Positions 24,618 through 33,146 of a stretch of 64,000 nt of DNA are shown piece by piece. Where the stretch lies: NCBI GenBank assembly GCA_009917455.1, contig QZDS01000001.1, forward strand, positions 248,001 through 312,000, written 5' to 3'. Each line of letters opens with the position of its first letter. The first letter of the stretch is position 1. The stretch is from a bacterium 1xD8-48 (lineage in GTDB: Bacteria; Bacillota; Clostridia; Lachnospirales; Lachnospiraceae). A program made the position numbers and the translations under genes. The notes beneath the pieces were generated by a model. The model ran no database searches. It was given only the letters and a program-made list of their open reading frames with translations, and was not told the DNA's origin.

Positions 24618-27017
24618 CTATGAATTTGCCACTTTCACCTTTCTCGTCAGCTTTGTCGCCTCCTTATATGGTCGCAGCAGCATATAAACCATACCGCCAA
24701 GAATAACGACAGCCGCAAGCAGACCGATGATATTCAGGTTTCCTGTAAATACCGAGCCAATCTGGTAGACCATCAGCGCTACCGCATAAGCCAATCCGCA
24801 CTGATATCCGATAGCGAACCAGGTCCATTTCGCATTGTTCATCTCCCGCTTGATGGCGCCGATTGCCGCAAAGCAGGGCGCGCACAGAAGGTTGAACACA
24901 AGGAAGGAATATCCCGCAACCATAGTAAAGTTCGCACCGATTTCAGGCCATCCGCCGGGATAGAGGATACCCATTGTACCGACGATATTTTCCTTTGCCA
25001 CAAGTCCTGTAATGGACGCCACCGCCGCCTGCCAGTTGCCCCATCCAAGCGGTATGAAAATCCATGCAATCGCGCTGCCGACCGCCGCAAGAAGCGACTG
25101 GTCCATTTCCTCCTCGGCAAGCATACGGAATCCTTCCGAAGTAAATCCAAAATAAGTTGTAAACCAGATAACAATCGTGGAGAGCAGGATGATTGTACCC
25201 GCCTTCTTAATAAAGGACCATCCACGTTCCCACATGGAACGCAGCACATTGCCCACCGTGGGCATATGATAAGCCGGAAGCTCCATAACAAAAGGTGCAG
25301 GTTCGCCGGAAAACATCTTCGTCTTCTTTAACATAATGCCGGAAATAATAATTGCCGCCATGCCAACGAAATATGCGCTCGTTGCCACCCATGCGGAGCC
25401 GCCGAAGATTGCTCCTGCAACCATTGAGATAAACGGCACTTTCGCGCCACAGGGGATAAAAGTTGTTGTCATAATCGTCATTCTGCGGTCACGCTCGTTC
25501 TCAATCGTCCTCGACGCCATAATACCCGGAATGCCGCAGCCTGTACCGATAAGCATCGGGATAAAGGACTTACCGGATAACCCGAACTTGCGGAAGATAC
25601 GGTCAAGCACAAATGCGATACGCGCCATATAGCCACAGGCCTCAAGGAATGCAAGGAGCAGGAACAAAACAAGCATCTGCGGCACAAAGCCAAGAACCGC
25701 GCCCACACCGGCTACAATACCATCGTTAATGAGCCCCGCAAGCCAGTCAGCCACATCCACAGCCTCCAATGCGTTCCCGACAAGCACCGGAATACCGGGA
25801 ACCCATACACCATAGGCCGCAGGGTCAGGCTCTTCGCCATACTGTTCCATCACAGCAAGCGCACCCTCATAATCGGTAAGGGACGCTGTTTCCACCGTCA
25901 CCTCCAGTGTCTCATCATCCGCCACCTCATAAGGGAAATCGCCTGTGGGCGCCGCGCCGTTTTCTTCCACATAAGCATCGTAGCCATCCACAATCAGCGC
26001 AGCATCGCCATATTCCTCCGCCGCCTCTTCATAAGCGGAGGAGCCGATGCCAGGCAGATGCCACCCGTCGCCGAAAAGTCCGTCATTTGCCCAGTCCGTA
26101 GCGGAGGCTCCCACCGTCACCATGGATATGTAATACACGAGGAACATAATCGCTGCAAAAATCGGAAGTCCCAGAAAACGGTTTGTAACAATCCTGTCAA
26201 TCTTATCGGAATTGGTCATCTTTCCCGCCGATTTTTTCTTTAAGCATCCTTTAATGATACTCCCGATATAGATATACCTCTCGTTGGTGATGATAGATTC
26301 CGCATCATCGTCCATCTCCTCCTCGACTGCCTTGATATCTGTCTCGATATGGGCAAGAACAGACTCGCCCGGATTCAGCTGCTCCAGAACCTTGTCATCC
26401 CGCTCAAACAGCTTGATGGCATACCAGCGCTGCTGTTCCTCCGGCAGTCCGTGTACCGCAGCCTCCTCAATATGGGCAAGGGCGTGCTCCACAGTTCCCG
26501 TAAAGGTGTGCATGGGAACCGTCTTTCCGTTCTTTGCCGCATTGATTGCAGCCTCCGCGGCCTCCATGATGCCGTTTCCTTTCAGAGCAGATATCTCTGC
26601 CACCTTGCATCCCAAAGCCCTCGAAAGTTCCCCAGTGTTAATCTTGTCGCCGTTTTTCTCCACTACATCCATCATGTTGATGGCAACGACAACAGGGATA
26701 CCAAGCTCGGTAAGCTGTGTGGTCAGATACAGGTTTCTCTCCAGGTTCGTACCGTCGATAATATTTAAGATGGCATCAGGGCGCTCGCTGATGAGATAGT
26801 TTCTTGCCACTACTTCCTCCAGGGTATAAGGGGAAAGGGAATAAATACCCGGAAGGTCGGTGATGGTCACGCCGTCATGTCTTTTTAACTTCCCTTCCTT
26901 CTTTTCCACCGTAACCCCCGGCCAGTTCCCGACAAACTGGTTGGAACCTGTCAGGGCATTAAATAATGTCGTTTTTCCGCAGTTCGGGTTGCCCGCAAGG
27001 GCAATTCGCATACTCAT
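24618..27017 (-). CDS. feoB: FeoB ferrous iron transporter with extracytoplasmic insert
   Basis: A 799-residue Fe(II) transporter. The G domain has LAGNPNCGKTTLF, TDLPGIYSL and AINMMD at residues 7-17, 53-61 and 113-118, followed by a helical regulatory segment. The first transmembrane helix ends at about residue 303; an acidic, Tyr-rich insert of about 90 residues (roughly 318-408, for example YEEAAEEYGDAALIVDGYDAYVEE) separates it from the Gate-1 helices (GFVPQMLVLFLLLAFLEACGYMARIAF). Gate 2 is at GKSFIPMLIGTGCGIPGIMASRT. The other FeoB in this window lacks the insert. ATG at 27017 has GGAGTGG. Operon: feoA2-feoA-feoB, with an operator just upstream of this gene. Confidence 0.96.
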   Translation of the reverse strand: MSMRIALAGNPNCGKTTLFNALTGSNQFVGNWPGVTVEKKEGKLKRHDGVTITDLPGIYSLSPYTLEEVVARNYLISERPDAILNIIDGTNLERNLYLTTQLTELGIPVVVAINMMDVVEKNGDKINTGELSRALGCKVAEISALKGNGIMEAAEAAINAAKNGKTVPMHTFTGTVEHALAHIEEAAVHGLPEEQQRWYAIKLFERDDKVLEQLNPGESVLAHIETDIKAVEEEMDDDAESIITNERYIYIGSIIKGCLKKKSAGKMTNSDKIDRIVTNRFLGLPIFAAIMFLVYYISMVTVGASATDWANDGLFGDGWHLPGIGSSAYEEAAEEYGDAALIVDGYDAYVEENGAAPTGDFPYEVADDETLEVTVETASLTDYEGALAVMEQYGEEPDPAAYGVWVPGIPVLVGNALEAVDVADWLAGLINDGIVAGVGAVLGFVPQMLVLFLLLAFLEACGYMARIAFVLDRIFRKFGLSGKSFIPMLIGTGCGIPGIMASRTIENERDRRMTIMTTTFIPCGAKVPFISMVAGAIFGGSAWVATSAYFVGMAAIIISGIMLKKTKMFSGEPAPFVMELPAYHMPTVGNVLRSMWERGWSFIKKAGTIILLSTIVIWFTTYFGFTSEGFRMLAEEEMDQSLLAAVGSAIAWIFIPLGWGNWQAAVASITGLVAKENIVGTMGILYPGGWPEIGANFTMVAGYSFLVFNLLCAPCFAAIGAIKREMNNAKWTWFAIGYQCGLAYAVALMVYQIGSVFTGNLNIIGLLAAVVILGGMVYMLLRPYKEATKLTRKVKVANS

Positions 27018-27039
27018 AGTTTTCCACTCCTTCTATATA

Positions 27040-27053
27040 TTAGTTTACACTAA
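27040..27053. promoter_or_regulatory. DtxR-like operator copy, feoA-feoB gap
   Basis: TTAG-TTTACA-CTAA, 23 bp upstream of the feoB start; the flanks extend the match to ATTAGTTTACACTAACC. It is one of four sites of the form TTAG-N6-CTAA around this operon, recalling the DtxR/IdeR consensus. Confidence 0.62.
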
Positions 27054-27103
27054 CCATTGGTTTGAAAATAAAGGGGATAAACCCCTGCACAAACTTTTTC
27101 ATA

Positions 27104-27331
27104 TTATGCGCTTTCGACTTCAATCATTTCCGCATCAGCTTTCCTGATGGAAAGTTCATAGCCGCGGACAGTCACTTCAATCGGGTCGCCTAAAGGCGCC
27201 ACTTTACGAATCTGCACAGCCACGCCCTTCGTCAGTCCCATGTCCATGATACGGCGTTTGACCGCGCCCTCGCCGTGAAGCTTCACGACCCGGACGGTAT
27301 CGCCGACCTTTGATTCTCTCAGTGTCTTCAT
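27104..27331 (-). CDS. feoA: FeoA protein, first type
   Basis: A 75-residue SH3-like protein: MKTLRESKVGDTVRVVKLHGEGAVKRRIMDMGLTKGVAVQIRKVAPLGDPIEVTVRGYELSIRKADAEMIEV. The RRIMDMGLTKG and APLGDPIEV segments are family signatures. FeoA is thought to modulate FeoB from the cytoplasm. It lies 86 bp upstream of feoB, with an operator in the gap. The ribosome site is GGAGGAA before the ATG at 27331. Confidence 0.95.
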   Translation of the reverse strand: MKTLRESKVGDTVRVVKLHGEGAVKRRIMDMGLTKGVAVQIRKVAPLGDPIEVTVRGYELSIRKADAEMIEVESA

Positions 27332-27419
27332 TCCATTTTCCTCCTCATTTCATAATATTAGAAACATTTCATAAACCCTTACAGTATTCTTTACCGCAGA
27401 AGTTTTCTTAATGTTCTGC

Positions 27420-27632
27420 TCAGACCATAATCTTCTGTGCCATCTCTTTGCTGACCGCAATGCGGGAGTCCTTCACATTCACAATGACATTGCCCCCGAT
27501 AGCACTGACCACTGTGACTGCCCCTCCCACAACAAAACCGAGGTTTTCCAAATGTGCCTTAACCTCCTGCTTTCCCCCGATTTTCCTGATGATGTTTTCC
27601 TCCCCGACTTCTGCTAATGTAAGCGGCATCAT
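27420..27632 (-). CDS. feoA: FeoA protein, second type
   Basis: A shorter, 70-residue FeoA: MMPLTLAEVGEENIIRKIGGKQEVKAHLENLGFVVGGAVTVVSAIGGNVIVNVKDSRIAVSKEMAQKIMV. It keeps the LENLGF turn and the final DSRIAVSKEMAQKI strand typical of clostridial FeoA2 proteins, but has lost the GDP loop. It is first in the operon, preceded by GAAGGTG and an operator 26 bp upstream. Having two FeoA types beside one FeoB is common in Clostridia and probably reflects different contacts. Confidence 0.92.
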   Translation of the reverse strand: MMPLTLAEVGEENIIRKIGGKQEVKAHLENLGFVVGGAVTVVSAIGGNVIVNVKDSRIAVSKEMAQKIMV

Positions 27633-27657
27633 TCATTCACCTTCTTTTGAATATGTA

Positions 27658-27676
27658 TTAGTTTTTACTAACCTAA
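27658..27676. promoter_or_regulatory. DtxR-like operator copy, best match
   Basis: TTAGTTTTTACTAACCTAA. This 19-mer matches the known DtxR/IdeR box TTAGGTTAG-x-CTAACCTAA at most positions. It lies 26 bp before the first feoA start, within the transcript leader. Confidence 0.68.
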
Positions 27677-27730
27677 TGTGAAAAACAACGGATGCCAGAC
27701 TCTGTCAGACATCCTCATGTTTCATAGGAG

Positions 27731-27744
27731 TTAGTAGTCGCTAA
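27731..27744. promoter_or_regulatory. DtxR-like operator copy at the transcription start
   Basis: TTAG-TAGTCG-CTAA, flanked as GTTAG...CTAAC. It begins about 10 bp downstream of the -10 element, so a bound regulator would cover the start of transcription. Confidence 0.65.
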
Positions 27745-27753
27745 CCACATATT

Positions 27754-27782
27754 ATAATATGACTCACCTTCGCCCTTGTCAA
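27754..27782 (-). promoter_or_regulatory. Promoter of feoA2-feoA-feoB
   Basis: Minus strand TTGACA (27777-27782), exactly 17 bp, TATTAT (27754-27759). The -35 is perfect. Operator copies lie on both sides, so repression by an iron-responsive regulator when iron is sufficient is the simplest reading (inference). The 5' leader to feoA2 is about 110 nt. Confidence 0.78.
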
Positions 27783-27828
27783 TACTATTTTTAGAACTTA
27801 CTCAAGTTTCATCGTTCTAACCAATATG

Positions 27829-27842
27829 TTAGGAAATACTAA
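27829..27842. promoter_or_regulatory. DtxR-like operator copy, upstream
   Basis: TTAG-GAAATA-CTAA, flanked by G and C as in the other copies. A near copy, TTAG-AACTTA-CTCA, lies between it and the promoter at 27791-27804, and a half site CTAACC at about 27817. The rest of the AT-rich stretch up to 27985 has no gene. Confidence 0.58.
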
Positions 27843-27985
27843 CTCATTATTTTGTACAAAATAACCATAATCCTTACGTCAGTGCCGCCCCTTCTCCTGT
27901 TCGCCTTCCGCAATTAACGGGACAATTAAACAGATTCCCTGTTTTTACCCCCCCATTGTCGGCGAGCAGTGGAATAATCTGGTTC

Positions 27986-28873
27986 TTATGGCTGACCCAT
28001 GCCCAAAAAGCATTTTATATGGTTGATAAATTTTGTACCAGCCGGGCTGAAAGGCTGGCCGCGTTTCCATGCCAGCACACTGGTTGCTGACAATGCCGGG
28101 TAAAGCGGTCTGTAAGTTACTTTTGACTGGTCCCAGAATGCCGCGCCCTCAATCACCAGCGAGTAAGCCAGTCCATTGCTTACCATAACAGCACCGTTTG
28201 TGCTTAGATTACTGGTAAACACTATGTTGAGCTTCTCATAATAATCTCCGAACCAGCTTGCCAGTTCACTCTGCACTCCCATACGCCGCGGAAGGATCAA
28301 TGGCAATGCTGACAGTTCCTGTGCGGTTACGTATTCCTTCCCTGCCAGGGCATCATCCGGACGCATCATGACCACCCATTTCTCCTTCATATCCAGACGG
28401 ATAAAATCATACTTTTCCATATCGATGGGTTCAAGCAGCAAACCAATGTCAAGCAGCCCTTTATCCATCTGCTCTTTCACCATATCCGCTGTAGCAGTGA
28501 AAATGTCAAAGCTGACGCGGGGATATTTTTCCCGAAAAGTCCGGAATAATTCCGGCAGTAACTTTACAGAAGCAATTTCACCGCAGCCAATGGAAACCTT
28601 CCCCTCCACCTGTTCGTCCTGCTCTGCCAGCTCTTTTTCCGTTTTGTCCACGAGCTGCAGGATTTCTTCCGCCCGCCTGCGGAGCAAAATCCCTTCATTG
28701 GTCAGATTAATTTTGCGGGAACCTCTCTCAAATAATTTAACACCAATTTCCTCCTCCATCTGGGATAGCTGTCGGCTTAAGGTAGGCTGCGTGATATGCA
28801 GAACCTCTGATGCCTTTGTAATGCTTTCTTCCCGGACGACAGTCAGAAAATAGCGGAGAACTCTGATTTCCAT
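27986..28873 (-). CDS. LysR-family transcriptional regulator
   Basis: 295 residues from the ATG at 28873, which has GAAAGGAG 8 nt upstream. The N-terminal winged helix reads MEIRVLRYFLTVVREESITKASEVLHITQPTLSRQLSQMEEEIGVKLFERGSRKINLTNEG, a canonical LysR domain. The effector domain starts near residue 90 (GKVSIGCGEIASVKLLPELFRTFREKYPRVSFDIFT). The target is unknown; LysR proteins usually regulate a divergent neighbour, but there is none here, the next upstream gene being on the same strand. It could be unrelated to the iron operon. Confidence 0.93.
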   Translation of the reverse strand: MEIRVLRYFLTVVREESITKASEVLHITQPTLSRQLSQMEEEIGVKLFERGSRKINLTNEGILLRRRAEEILQLVDKTEKELAEQDEQVEGKVSIGCGEIASVKLLPELFRTFREKYPRVSFDIFTATADMVKEQMDKGLLDIGLLLEPIDMEKYDFIRLDMKEKWVVMMRPDDALAGKEYVTAQELSALPLILPRRMGVQSELASWFGDYYEKLNIVFTSNLSTNGAVMVSNGLAYSLVIEGAAFWDQSKVTYRPLYPALSATSVLAWKRGQPFSPAGTKFINHIKCFLGMGQP

Positions 28874-29108
28874 CTTAATGCTCCTTTCATAACCCATGCT
28901 TAAGTGGACATATTCTGGTACAGATATGCCTGACAGGCAATAAATAAGTCCTCATACATCAATACCTATTTTCACTTTTACTTTCCTTAAAGGCATTTAA
29001 TAAATTCTCCAGATCCTTTGCGCTCATAAATGATGTGCTGAATTGTCTCTAAATGTATTTAACAGATTAAGCGCATAAGTGCCCTGCCCGGTGTCAACAC
29101 TTCCTATA

Positions 29109-29834
29109 TCACCTGATATTCCTCGTAAACCTGCACCCCGGAAATCCGCTGCACCCGTAAAAATATCCGTACTGCCCTTTCCTTTTCACCAGCATTCCCC
29201 CGCATCTCGGGCAGACAAATTCCTCTTCCTCCCCGCCTGCATTCCCCATGCCCTTTGCCTGTCTGTGGGAAGCGGCCGCATCCATCGCCACAAGCAGCTT
29301 TCCCATCTCCTCATAGCACTTCTGGTTCATCACACAGTCGTTTAACGCTCTGTGGGCGTCCTTTGTCTCTATGTTAAAATGGCTGGAAATATCCGTCAGT
29401 TTGTAATGGCATAGCTTTGGCAGACACTTTCTGGCCATAAACAGGGTGTCGATATAATCGTTTTTGAGCTCCTTATTCATGGTATTCCACATGGCGTCAT
29501 ACGCAAAGTTTGTATCAAAGGTGTGGATATTGTGTCCCACAAGAACGCTCTCCCCGATAAATTCCGCAAACCCGGCTATAGCCGTACCGATATCCGGCGC
29601 ATCCGCCACCATATCGTCGGTAATCCCGTTTACTGCCGTCGCCCCCGCCGGAATATGCCTTCCCGGATTTACTAACGTGGAATACTCCTCCGTTATTACA
29701 TGACCGCAGACCTTTACCGCCGATATCTCGATAATGTCGTCCCTTTCCGGGTTTACCCCCGTGGTCTCCAAATCAAAAACCACATAGTCCTTTAAATAAC
29801 CGCTTAGTCTTTTTCCTTTGTTTCTTGTTTTCAT
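29109..29834 (-). CDS. DEDDh 3'-5' exonuclease with C-terminal zinc ribbon
   Basis: 241 residues. The exonuclease domain is like the DNA polymerase III epsilon subunit: [24 protein letters not shown] (Exo I, Asp and Glu), [18 protein letters not shown] (Exo II) and [18 protein letters not shown] (Exo III, His and Asp). The last 40 residues form a topoisomerase-type zinc ribbon (CPRCGG...[16 protein letters not shown]), which probably helps bind single-stranded DNA. The gene is monocistronic and divergent from the YerC-like gene. The role is likely in repair or nucleic-acid turnover. Confidence 0.92.
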   Translation of the reverse strand: MKTRNKGKRLSGYLKDYVVFDLETTGVNPERDDIIEISAVKVCGHVITEEYSTLVNPGRHIPAGATAVNGITDDMVADAPDIGTAIAGFAEFIGESVLVGHNIHTFDTNFAYDAMWNTMNKELKNDYIDTLFMARKCLPKLCHYKLTDISSHFNIETKDAHRALNDCVMNQKCYEEMGKLLVAMDAAASHRQAKGMGNAGGEEEEFVCPRCGGMLVKRKGQYGYFYGCSGFPGCRFTRNIR

Positions 29835-29911
29835 CCTTTTCCTTTACTTTAAAACTTTAATATGTTAAAATTTCACTGTACGAATATATTTTATTGGGAG
29901 GCAATTTTATA

Positions 29912-30205
29912 ATGAACAAAAAAATACAGACATCTTCTGTTGACCATCTCTTTGAGGCTGTTTTGTGCCTGAAAAGCAAAGAAGAGTGCTATAGTTTTTT
30001 TGAGGATTTGTGCACCGTCAATGAGCTTCTCTCCCTCTCTCAGAGGTATGAGGTTGCATCCATGCTGAAAAAGCACTGTACATATCTTGAAATAGCGGAA
30101 AAGACAGGCGCTTCCACAGCCACAATCAGCCGTGTGAACCGCTCCCTGAATTATGGCAATGAAGGCTACGACCTGGTTTTCGGACGCCTGTCGGAAAAAC
30201 AGTAA
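29912..30205 (+). CDS. YerC/YecD-family TrpR-like regulator
   Basis: 97 residues from MNKKIQTSSVDHLFEAVL at 29912 (GGGAGG site). The Trp-repressor-like helix-turn-helix is in LLSLSQRYEVASMLKKHCTYLEIAEKTGASTATISRVNRSLNYGNEGYDLVF. These small proteins are widespread in Bacillota and are not the E. coli Trp repressor: no trp genes are near. The regulated target is not evident from context. Preceded by an AT-rich divergent promoter region. Confidence 0.92.
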   Translation: MNKKIQTSSVDHLFEAVLCLKSKEECYSFFEDLCTVNELLSLSQRYEVASMLKKHCTYLEIAEKTGASTATISRVNRSLNYGNEGYDLVFGRLSEKQ

Positions 30206-30213
30206 TCTTTTTG

Positions 30214-30247
30214 ATAAACGGATAATCCCGGGGGACTATCCGTTTAT
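30214..30247. terminator. Hairpin between convergent YerC-like and LytM-like genes
   Basis: ATAAACGGATA (30214-30224) pairs perfectly with TATCCGTTTAT (30237-30247). The right arm contains the stop region of the LytM-like gene. On the plus strand a weak T run follows only upstream (TCTTTTTG), so it likely works for the minus strand. Confidence 0.62.
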
Positions 30248-30946
30248 GTCAATTAACGTCATAGGGTCAATGTATTCATCGTTCTCCATAATCTGGTAGC
30301 CAAGCTCCTGATTATCTTTTCCTATTCTGAACAGAATATATCCTTTTCCCAGCACCTCTCCGCTTTTAACAAGCACCGTACCGCCGTTCCGGTAAATGGA
30401 CTGATATCCGTTTCCATGGTCAATAATTACTTTGTTTCCATATGTTTCGTCCGCGTCCACGCTTACAACCGTTCCTGTTCCCGTGGTAAGTACGTTTATT
30501 CCCGCCTGCGCGCTGAAAATCAGCATCGGATTCCCCTCTGACGCTTCCGTCATGACTGCGGAGCCGCTCAGGGGAAATCCCTTCGGCAGCGCGCTTTCTA
30601 TTGCCTCCTGCGTCATGGCCTCCTCTGCTTCCGTCTTTTTGCTGACAGCCTCGCTTAAGACCGTTACCTTGCTTGAAAGAGTGGAATTCTCCATGGTAAG
30701 CGCTTCGTTTTCATCCGTCAAGTCGTTAATCGTGACTATCTGGTTTATCAGCTCCTGTCTGATATCCTTAATCCTGATTGAATCATAGACAAATTTACAG
30801 ATAACCGCAACCAGTAAAATAAAAAGAACCACCGCCGCCGCTTCAACCGCCGCTGAATGTATGGTATGTTTTTTTATTGTGCCGTCTGATTTTTCGGTTA
30901 CCAGAAGGAGCGCGTATTTTCGTTTTCTTTCGGACTGTTCGCTCAT
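30236..30946 (-). CDS. Membrane-anchored degenerate LytM (M23-like) protein
   Basis: 236 residues from the ATG at 30946 (GGAGGTG 11 nt upstream). After a charged cytoplasmic tail a single helix (AAAVVLFILLVAVICKFVYDSI) is followed by a coiled coil (QELINQIVTINDLTDENEALTMENSTLSSKV). The last 90 residues are LytM-like (GTGTVVSVDADETYGNKVIIDHGNGYQSIYRNGGTVLVKSGEVLGKG). The zinc-ligand pairs HxxxD and HxH are missing: the usual HLHF is replaced by LGYQIMEN. It is probably a catalytically dead regulator of peptidoglycan hydrolases, as in EnvC/NlpD-like proteins (inference). Confidence 0.82.
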   Translation of the reverse strand: MSEQSERKRKYALLLVTEKSDGTIKKHTIHSAAVEAAAVVLFILLVAVICKFVYDSIRIKDIRQELINQIVTINDLTDENEALTMENSTLSSKVTVLSEAVSKKTEAEEAMTQEAIESALPKGFPLSGSAVMTEASEGNPMLIFSAQAGINVLTTGTGTVVSVDADETYGNKVIIDHGNGYQSIYRNGGTVLVKSGEVLGKGYILFRIGKDNQELGYQIMENDEYIDPMTLIDING

Positions 30947-31278
30947 AATCTGCTTGTCACCTCCAGCCAATAATTTTCTGTCGGGACGGGTGCTGACGAT
31001 TCCTGTATAAGATGCAGTAACGTCCACACCCTCCAACGCAATCCATTGTATCATAGGACACCAATTGTCGCAACTTTATTTACTATTTTTGGCAATTTCG
31101 GGCTCGAAAATCATCTTTTTTTGTCGTTTTGCACAAATTTACAAAAAGAACCTACGATTCTGGTATTATCTACTTTACTTTTAGGAACAGGTGTGCTATT
31201 CTATGTGTGTTGTGTGATTTCTGAATGCAGAATTTCTGCGACATACACTATTTACTTATTTTTTTTGGAGGTATCACG
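30947..31278. other. Divergent regulatory region, LytM-like / csp
   Basis: No gene was identified in these 332 bases. The minus-strand reading frame of the LytM-like gene could extend to 31054 but lacks a ribosome site there. The right half holds the csp promoter and an AT-rich leader. Confidence 0.55.
31161..31169 (+). promoter_or_regulatory. Extended -10 promoter of the cold-shock gene
   Basis: TGGTATTAT, an extended -10, lies 110 nt before the csp start. It gives a leader of about 100 nt, typical of cold-shock mRNAs whose leader folds differently in the cold. The -35 is weak. Confidence 0.5.
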
Positions 31279-31479
31279 ATGAACAAAGGTACAGTAAAAT
31301 GGTTTAACAACCAAAAAGGCTACGGTTTCATTTCTGACGAGTCTGGCAACGATGTTTTCGTACATTATTCAGGACTCAAAATGGAAGGCTTCAAGTCTCT
31401 TGAGGAGGGCGCTTCCGTAGAGTTTGATATCGTAAATGGCGAAAAAGGACCTCAGGCCGTAAACGTAACAAAGTTATAA
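31279..31479 (+). CDS. Cold-shock protein, CspA family
   Basis: 66 residues from [33 protein letters not shown] at 31279 (TTGGAGG site 8 nt upstream). Both RNA-binding motifs are present: KGYGFI (RNP1) and DVFVHY (RNP2). The beta-barrel binds single-stranded RNA and DNA and melts mRNA structure in the cold or in stationary phase. Monocistronic, with its own promoter, long leader and terminator. Confidence 0.96.
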   Translation: MNKGTVKWFNNQKGYGFISDESGNDVFVHYSGLKMEGFKSLEEGASVEFDIVNGEKGPQAVNVTKL

Positions 31480-31594
31480 TTGGTATTACACGATTTATAA
31501 CGCATTAATCAGTAACACGATGTGCATCTTCTTAAATATAAATGATTCATTTTATTTAGAACTGGCAATATTGTTTTATCGGATTAAGCTAATA

Positions 31595-31638
31595 AAAGCT
31601 GTGTGCAGGCTGTTGAGAACCCGCACATGGCTTTTTTT
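31595..31638 (+). terminator. Terminator after csp
   Basis: AAAGCTGTGTGC (31595-31606) pairs with GCACATGGCTTT (31623-31634) with two G-U pairs, followed by a T run to 31638. It lies 115 nt after the csp stop and just before the GGDEF gene. Confidence 0.8.
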
Positions 31639-31692
31639 ATAGATAAATTCCCGCATGACGACAGGATATTTATAAGAATGGAGGCTACATAG

Positions 31693-33090
31693 ATGGAAGA
31701 AAACAGAAACAAGTCAATTAAAGGTATCAAAATACGCTCATTAAATCTTGCCATGATTTTTGTGGCATGCATTTTGTATCTGCTGCTTATTTATGCCACA
31801 TTTTATGCTTCGCACTATTTTTCAAATCTTGTCTCTGCAACAGAGCAGTTCGTCACCTGCGAGCACAACGCTGACCTCGTACAGGAATACTCCAATTATC
31901 TCACAGAACAGGCAAGGCTCTTTGCCCTGACGGGGAAGCCTGAATATCTTGAGGCCTATTTCCGGGAAATACTGGTTGACCAGAACCGGGAAGCGGCAAT
32001 TGACGCACTGCGCTCTCACCATGCCAATGACGAGGCTTTTAAACACCTTCAGGACGCCCTGGATAATTCTAACGAGCTGGTCAAACAGGAGATTTACTCC
32101 ATGATGCTGGTTTCGGAGGCATCAGGGCATCATCTGATGGATTTTCTTTCGGATCTGTCTATAGAAATTCCCGAGGAAATTCAAAACATGGAGCTATTGT
32201 CAGCAGACCTCCTTTTAAGCTCCAGGGAAATGACAGATAAGGCCTATGATATCGTTTTCGGCACTTCCTATCAGGAAGCCAAGCTGAAAATAGAAACAAG
32301 CGTTTCTTATTTCCTTACTCATATTTTGGACACACATAAAAGGCTGCAGACCGACAGTACTATGGATTTGAAAAAGGCTCTGACAAGGCAGCAGATTTTA
32401 ATCAGCATTCTTTTTGTGGAAAATGTCCTCACGTTTATTATGATTATCCAGTTAATTGTAAAGCCTCTGCAGATCTATGTAAGCAATATCAAGGATGAAA
32501 AAAAGCTGGAGATTATCGGCTCTTATGAGTTCAAATATCTGGCTCTTACCTATAACAGCATCTATGAGCTTAACACCGCCAATGAAGCGACTCTCCGTTA
32601 TCAGGCAGAGCATGACCCTCTTACGGGCATTATCAACCGCGGCGCATTTGATAAATTAAAGCAGTTTTTCCAGCTGAACCCCAAACCGCTGGCTTTCCTC
32701 ATCATTGACGTGGATAAATTCAAATCGATTAATGATGGCTACGGCCACGAAGTCGGCGATAAGGTTCTTAAGAAGGTTGCCAGGCTGCTGGAAGAAAGCT
32801 TCCGTGCCACAGACTATCCCGCCAGAATCGGCGGTGATGAATTTGCAATAATCATTGCAGACGTCTCCCCGGATTTGGCTCCGATGATTCAAAGTAAAAT
32901 CGCGGCAATGAACGAGACCCTTATGAACCCGTCAGACTCTCTCCCAAAGGTTTCCTTAAGCGTTGGCGGCGCTTTCTCTGAACTGGGCTTCACAAATGAC
33001 CTTTACCAGAGAGCGGATATGGCGCTCTATAATGTAAAAGAGCATGGACGATGCGGCTGCTGTTTTTACGAAGAATTGGAGGAACAGTAG
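31693..33090 (+). CDS. Membrane diguanylate cyclase (GGDEF domain)
   Basis: A 465-residue enzyme that makes cyclic di-GMP from two GTP. Transmembrane helices are near residues 16-38 and 234-256, enclosing a helical extracytoplasmic sensor of about 195 residues. The catalytic domain has DPLTGIINRGAFDKL and an intact GGDEF at 380-384. RATD at 371-374, five residues upstream, is the product-inhibition (I-site) RxxD motif. No EAL or HD-GYP domain is attached. It sits alone between two terminators. The stimulus is unknown. Confidence 0.95.
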   Translation: MEENRNKSIKGIKIRSLNLAMIFVACILYLLLIYATFYASHYFSNLVSATEQFVTCEHNADLVQEYSNYLTEQARLFALTGKPEYLEAYFREILVDQNREAAIDALRSHHANDEAFKHLQDALDNSNELVKQEIYSMMLVSEASGHHLMDFLSDLSIEIPEEIQNMELLSADLLLSSREMTDKAYDIVFGTSYQEAKLKIETSVSYFLTHILDTHKRLQTDSTMDLKKALTRQQILISILFVENVLTFIMIIQLIVKPLQIYVSNIKDEKKLEIIGSYEFKYLALTYNSIYELNTANEATLRYQAEHDPLTGIINRGAFDKLKQFFQLNPKPLAFLIIDVDKFKSINDGYGHEVGDKVLKKVARLLEESFRATDYPARIGGDEFAIIIADVSPDLAPMIQSKIAAMNETLMNPSDSLPKVSLSVGGAFSELGFTNDLYQRADMALYNVKEHGRCGCCFYEELEEQ

Positions 33091-33097
33091 AACATTT

Positions 33098-33140
33098 AAA
33101 ATGCCGTGACGGCTCTGCAGCAAGCCGGTCACGGCATTTT
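33098..33140. terminator. Bidirectional terminator, GGDEF / hisA-like
   Basis: AAAATGCCGTGAC (33098-33110) pairs perfectly with GTCACGGCATTTT (33128-33140), with an inner GGC/GCC. A or T runs on both sides let it serve both converging genes. Confidence 0.88.
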
Positions 33141-33146
33141 ACACTC

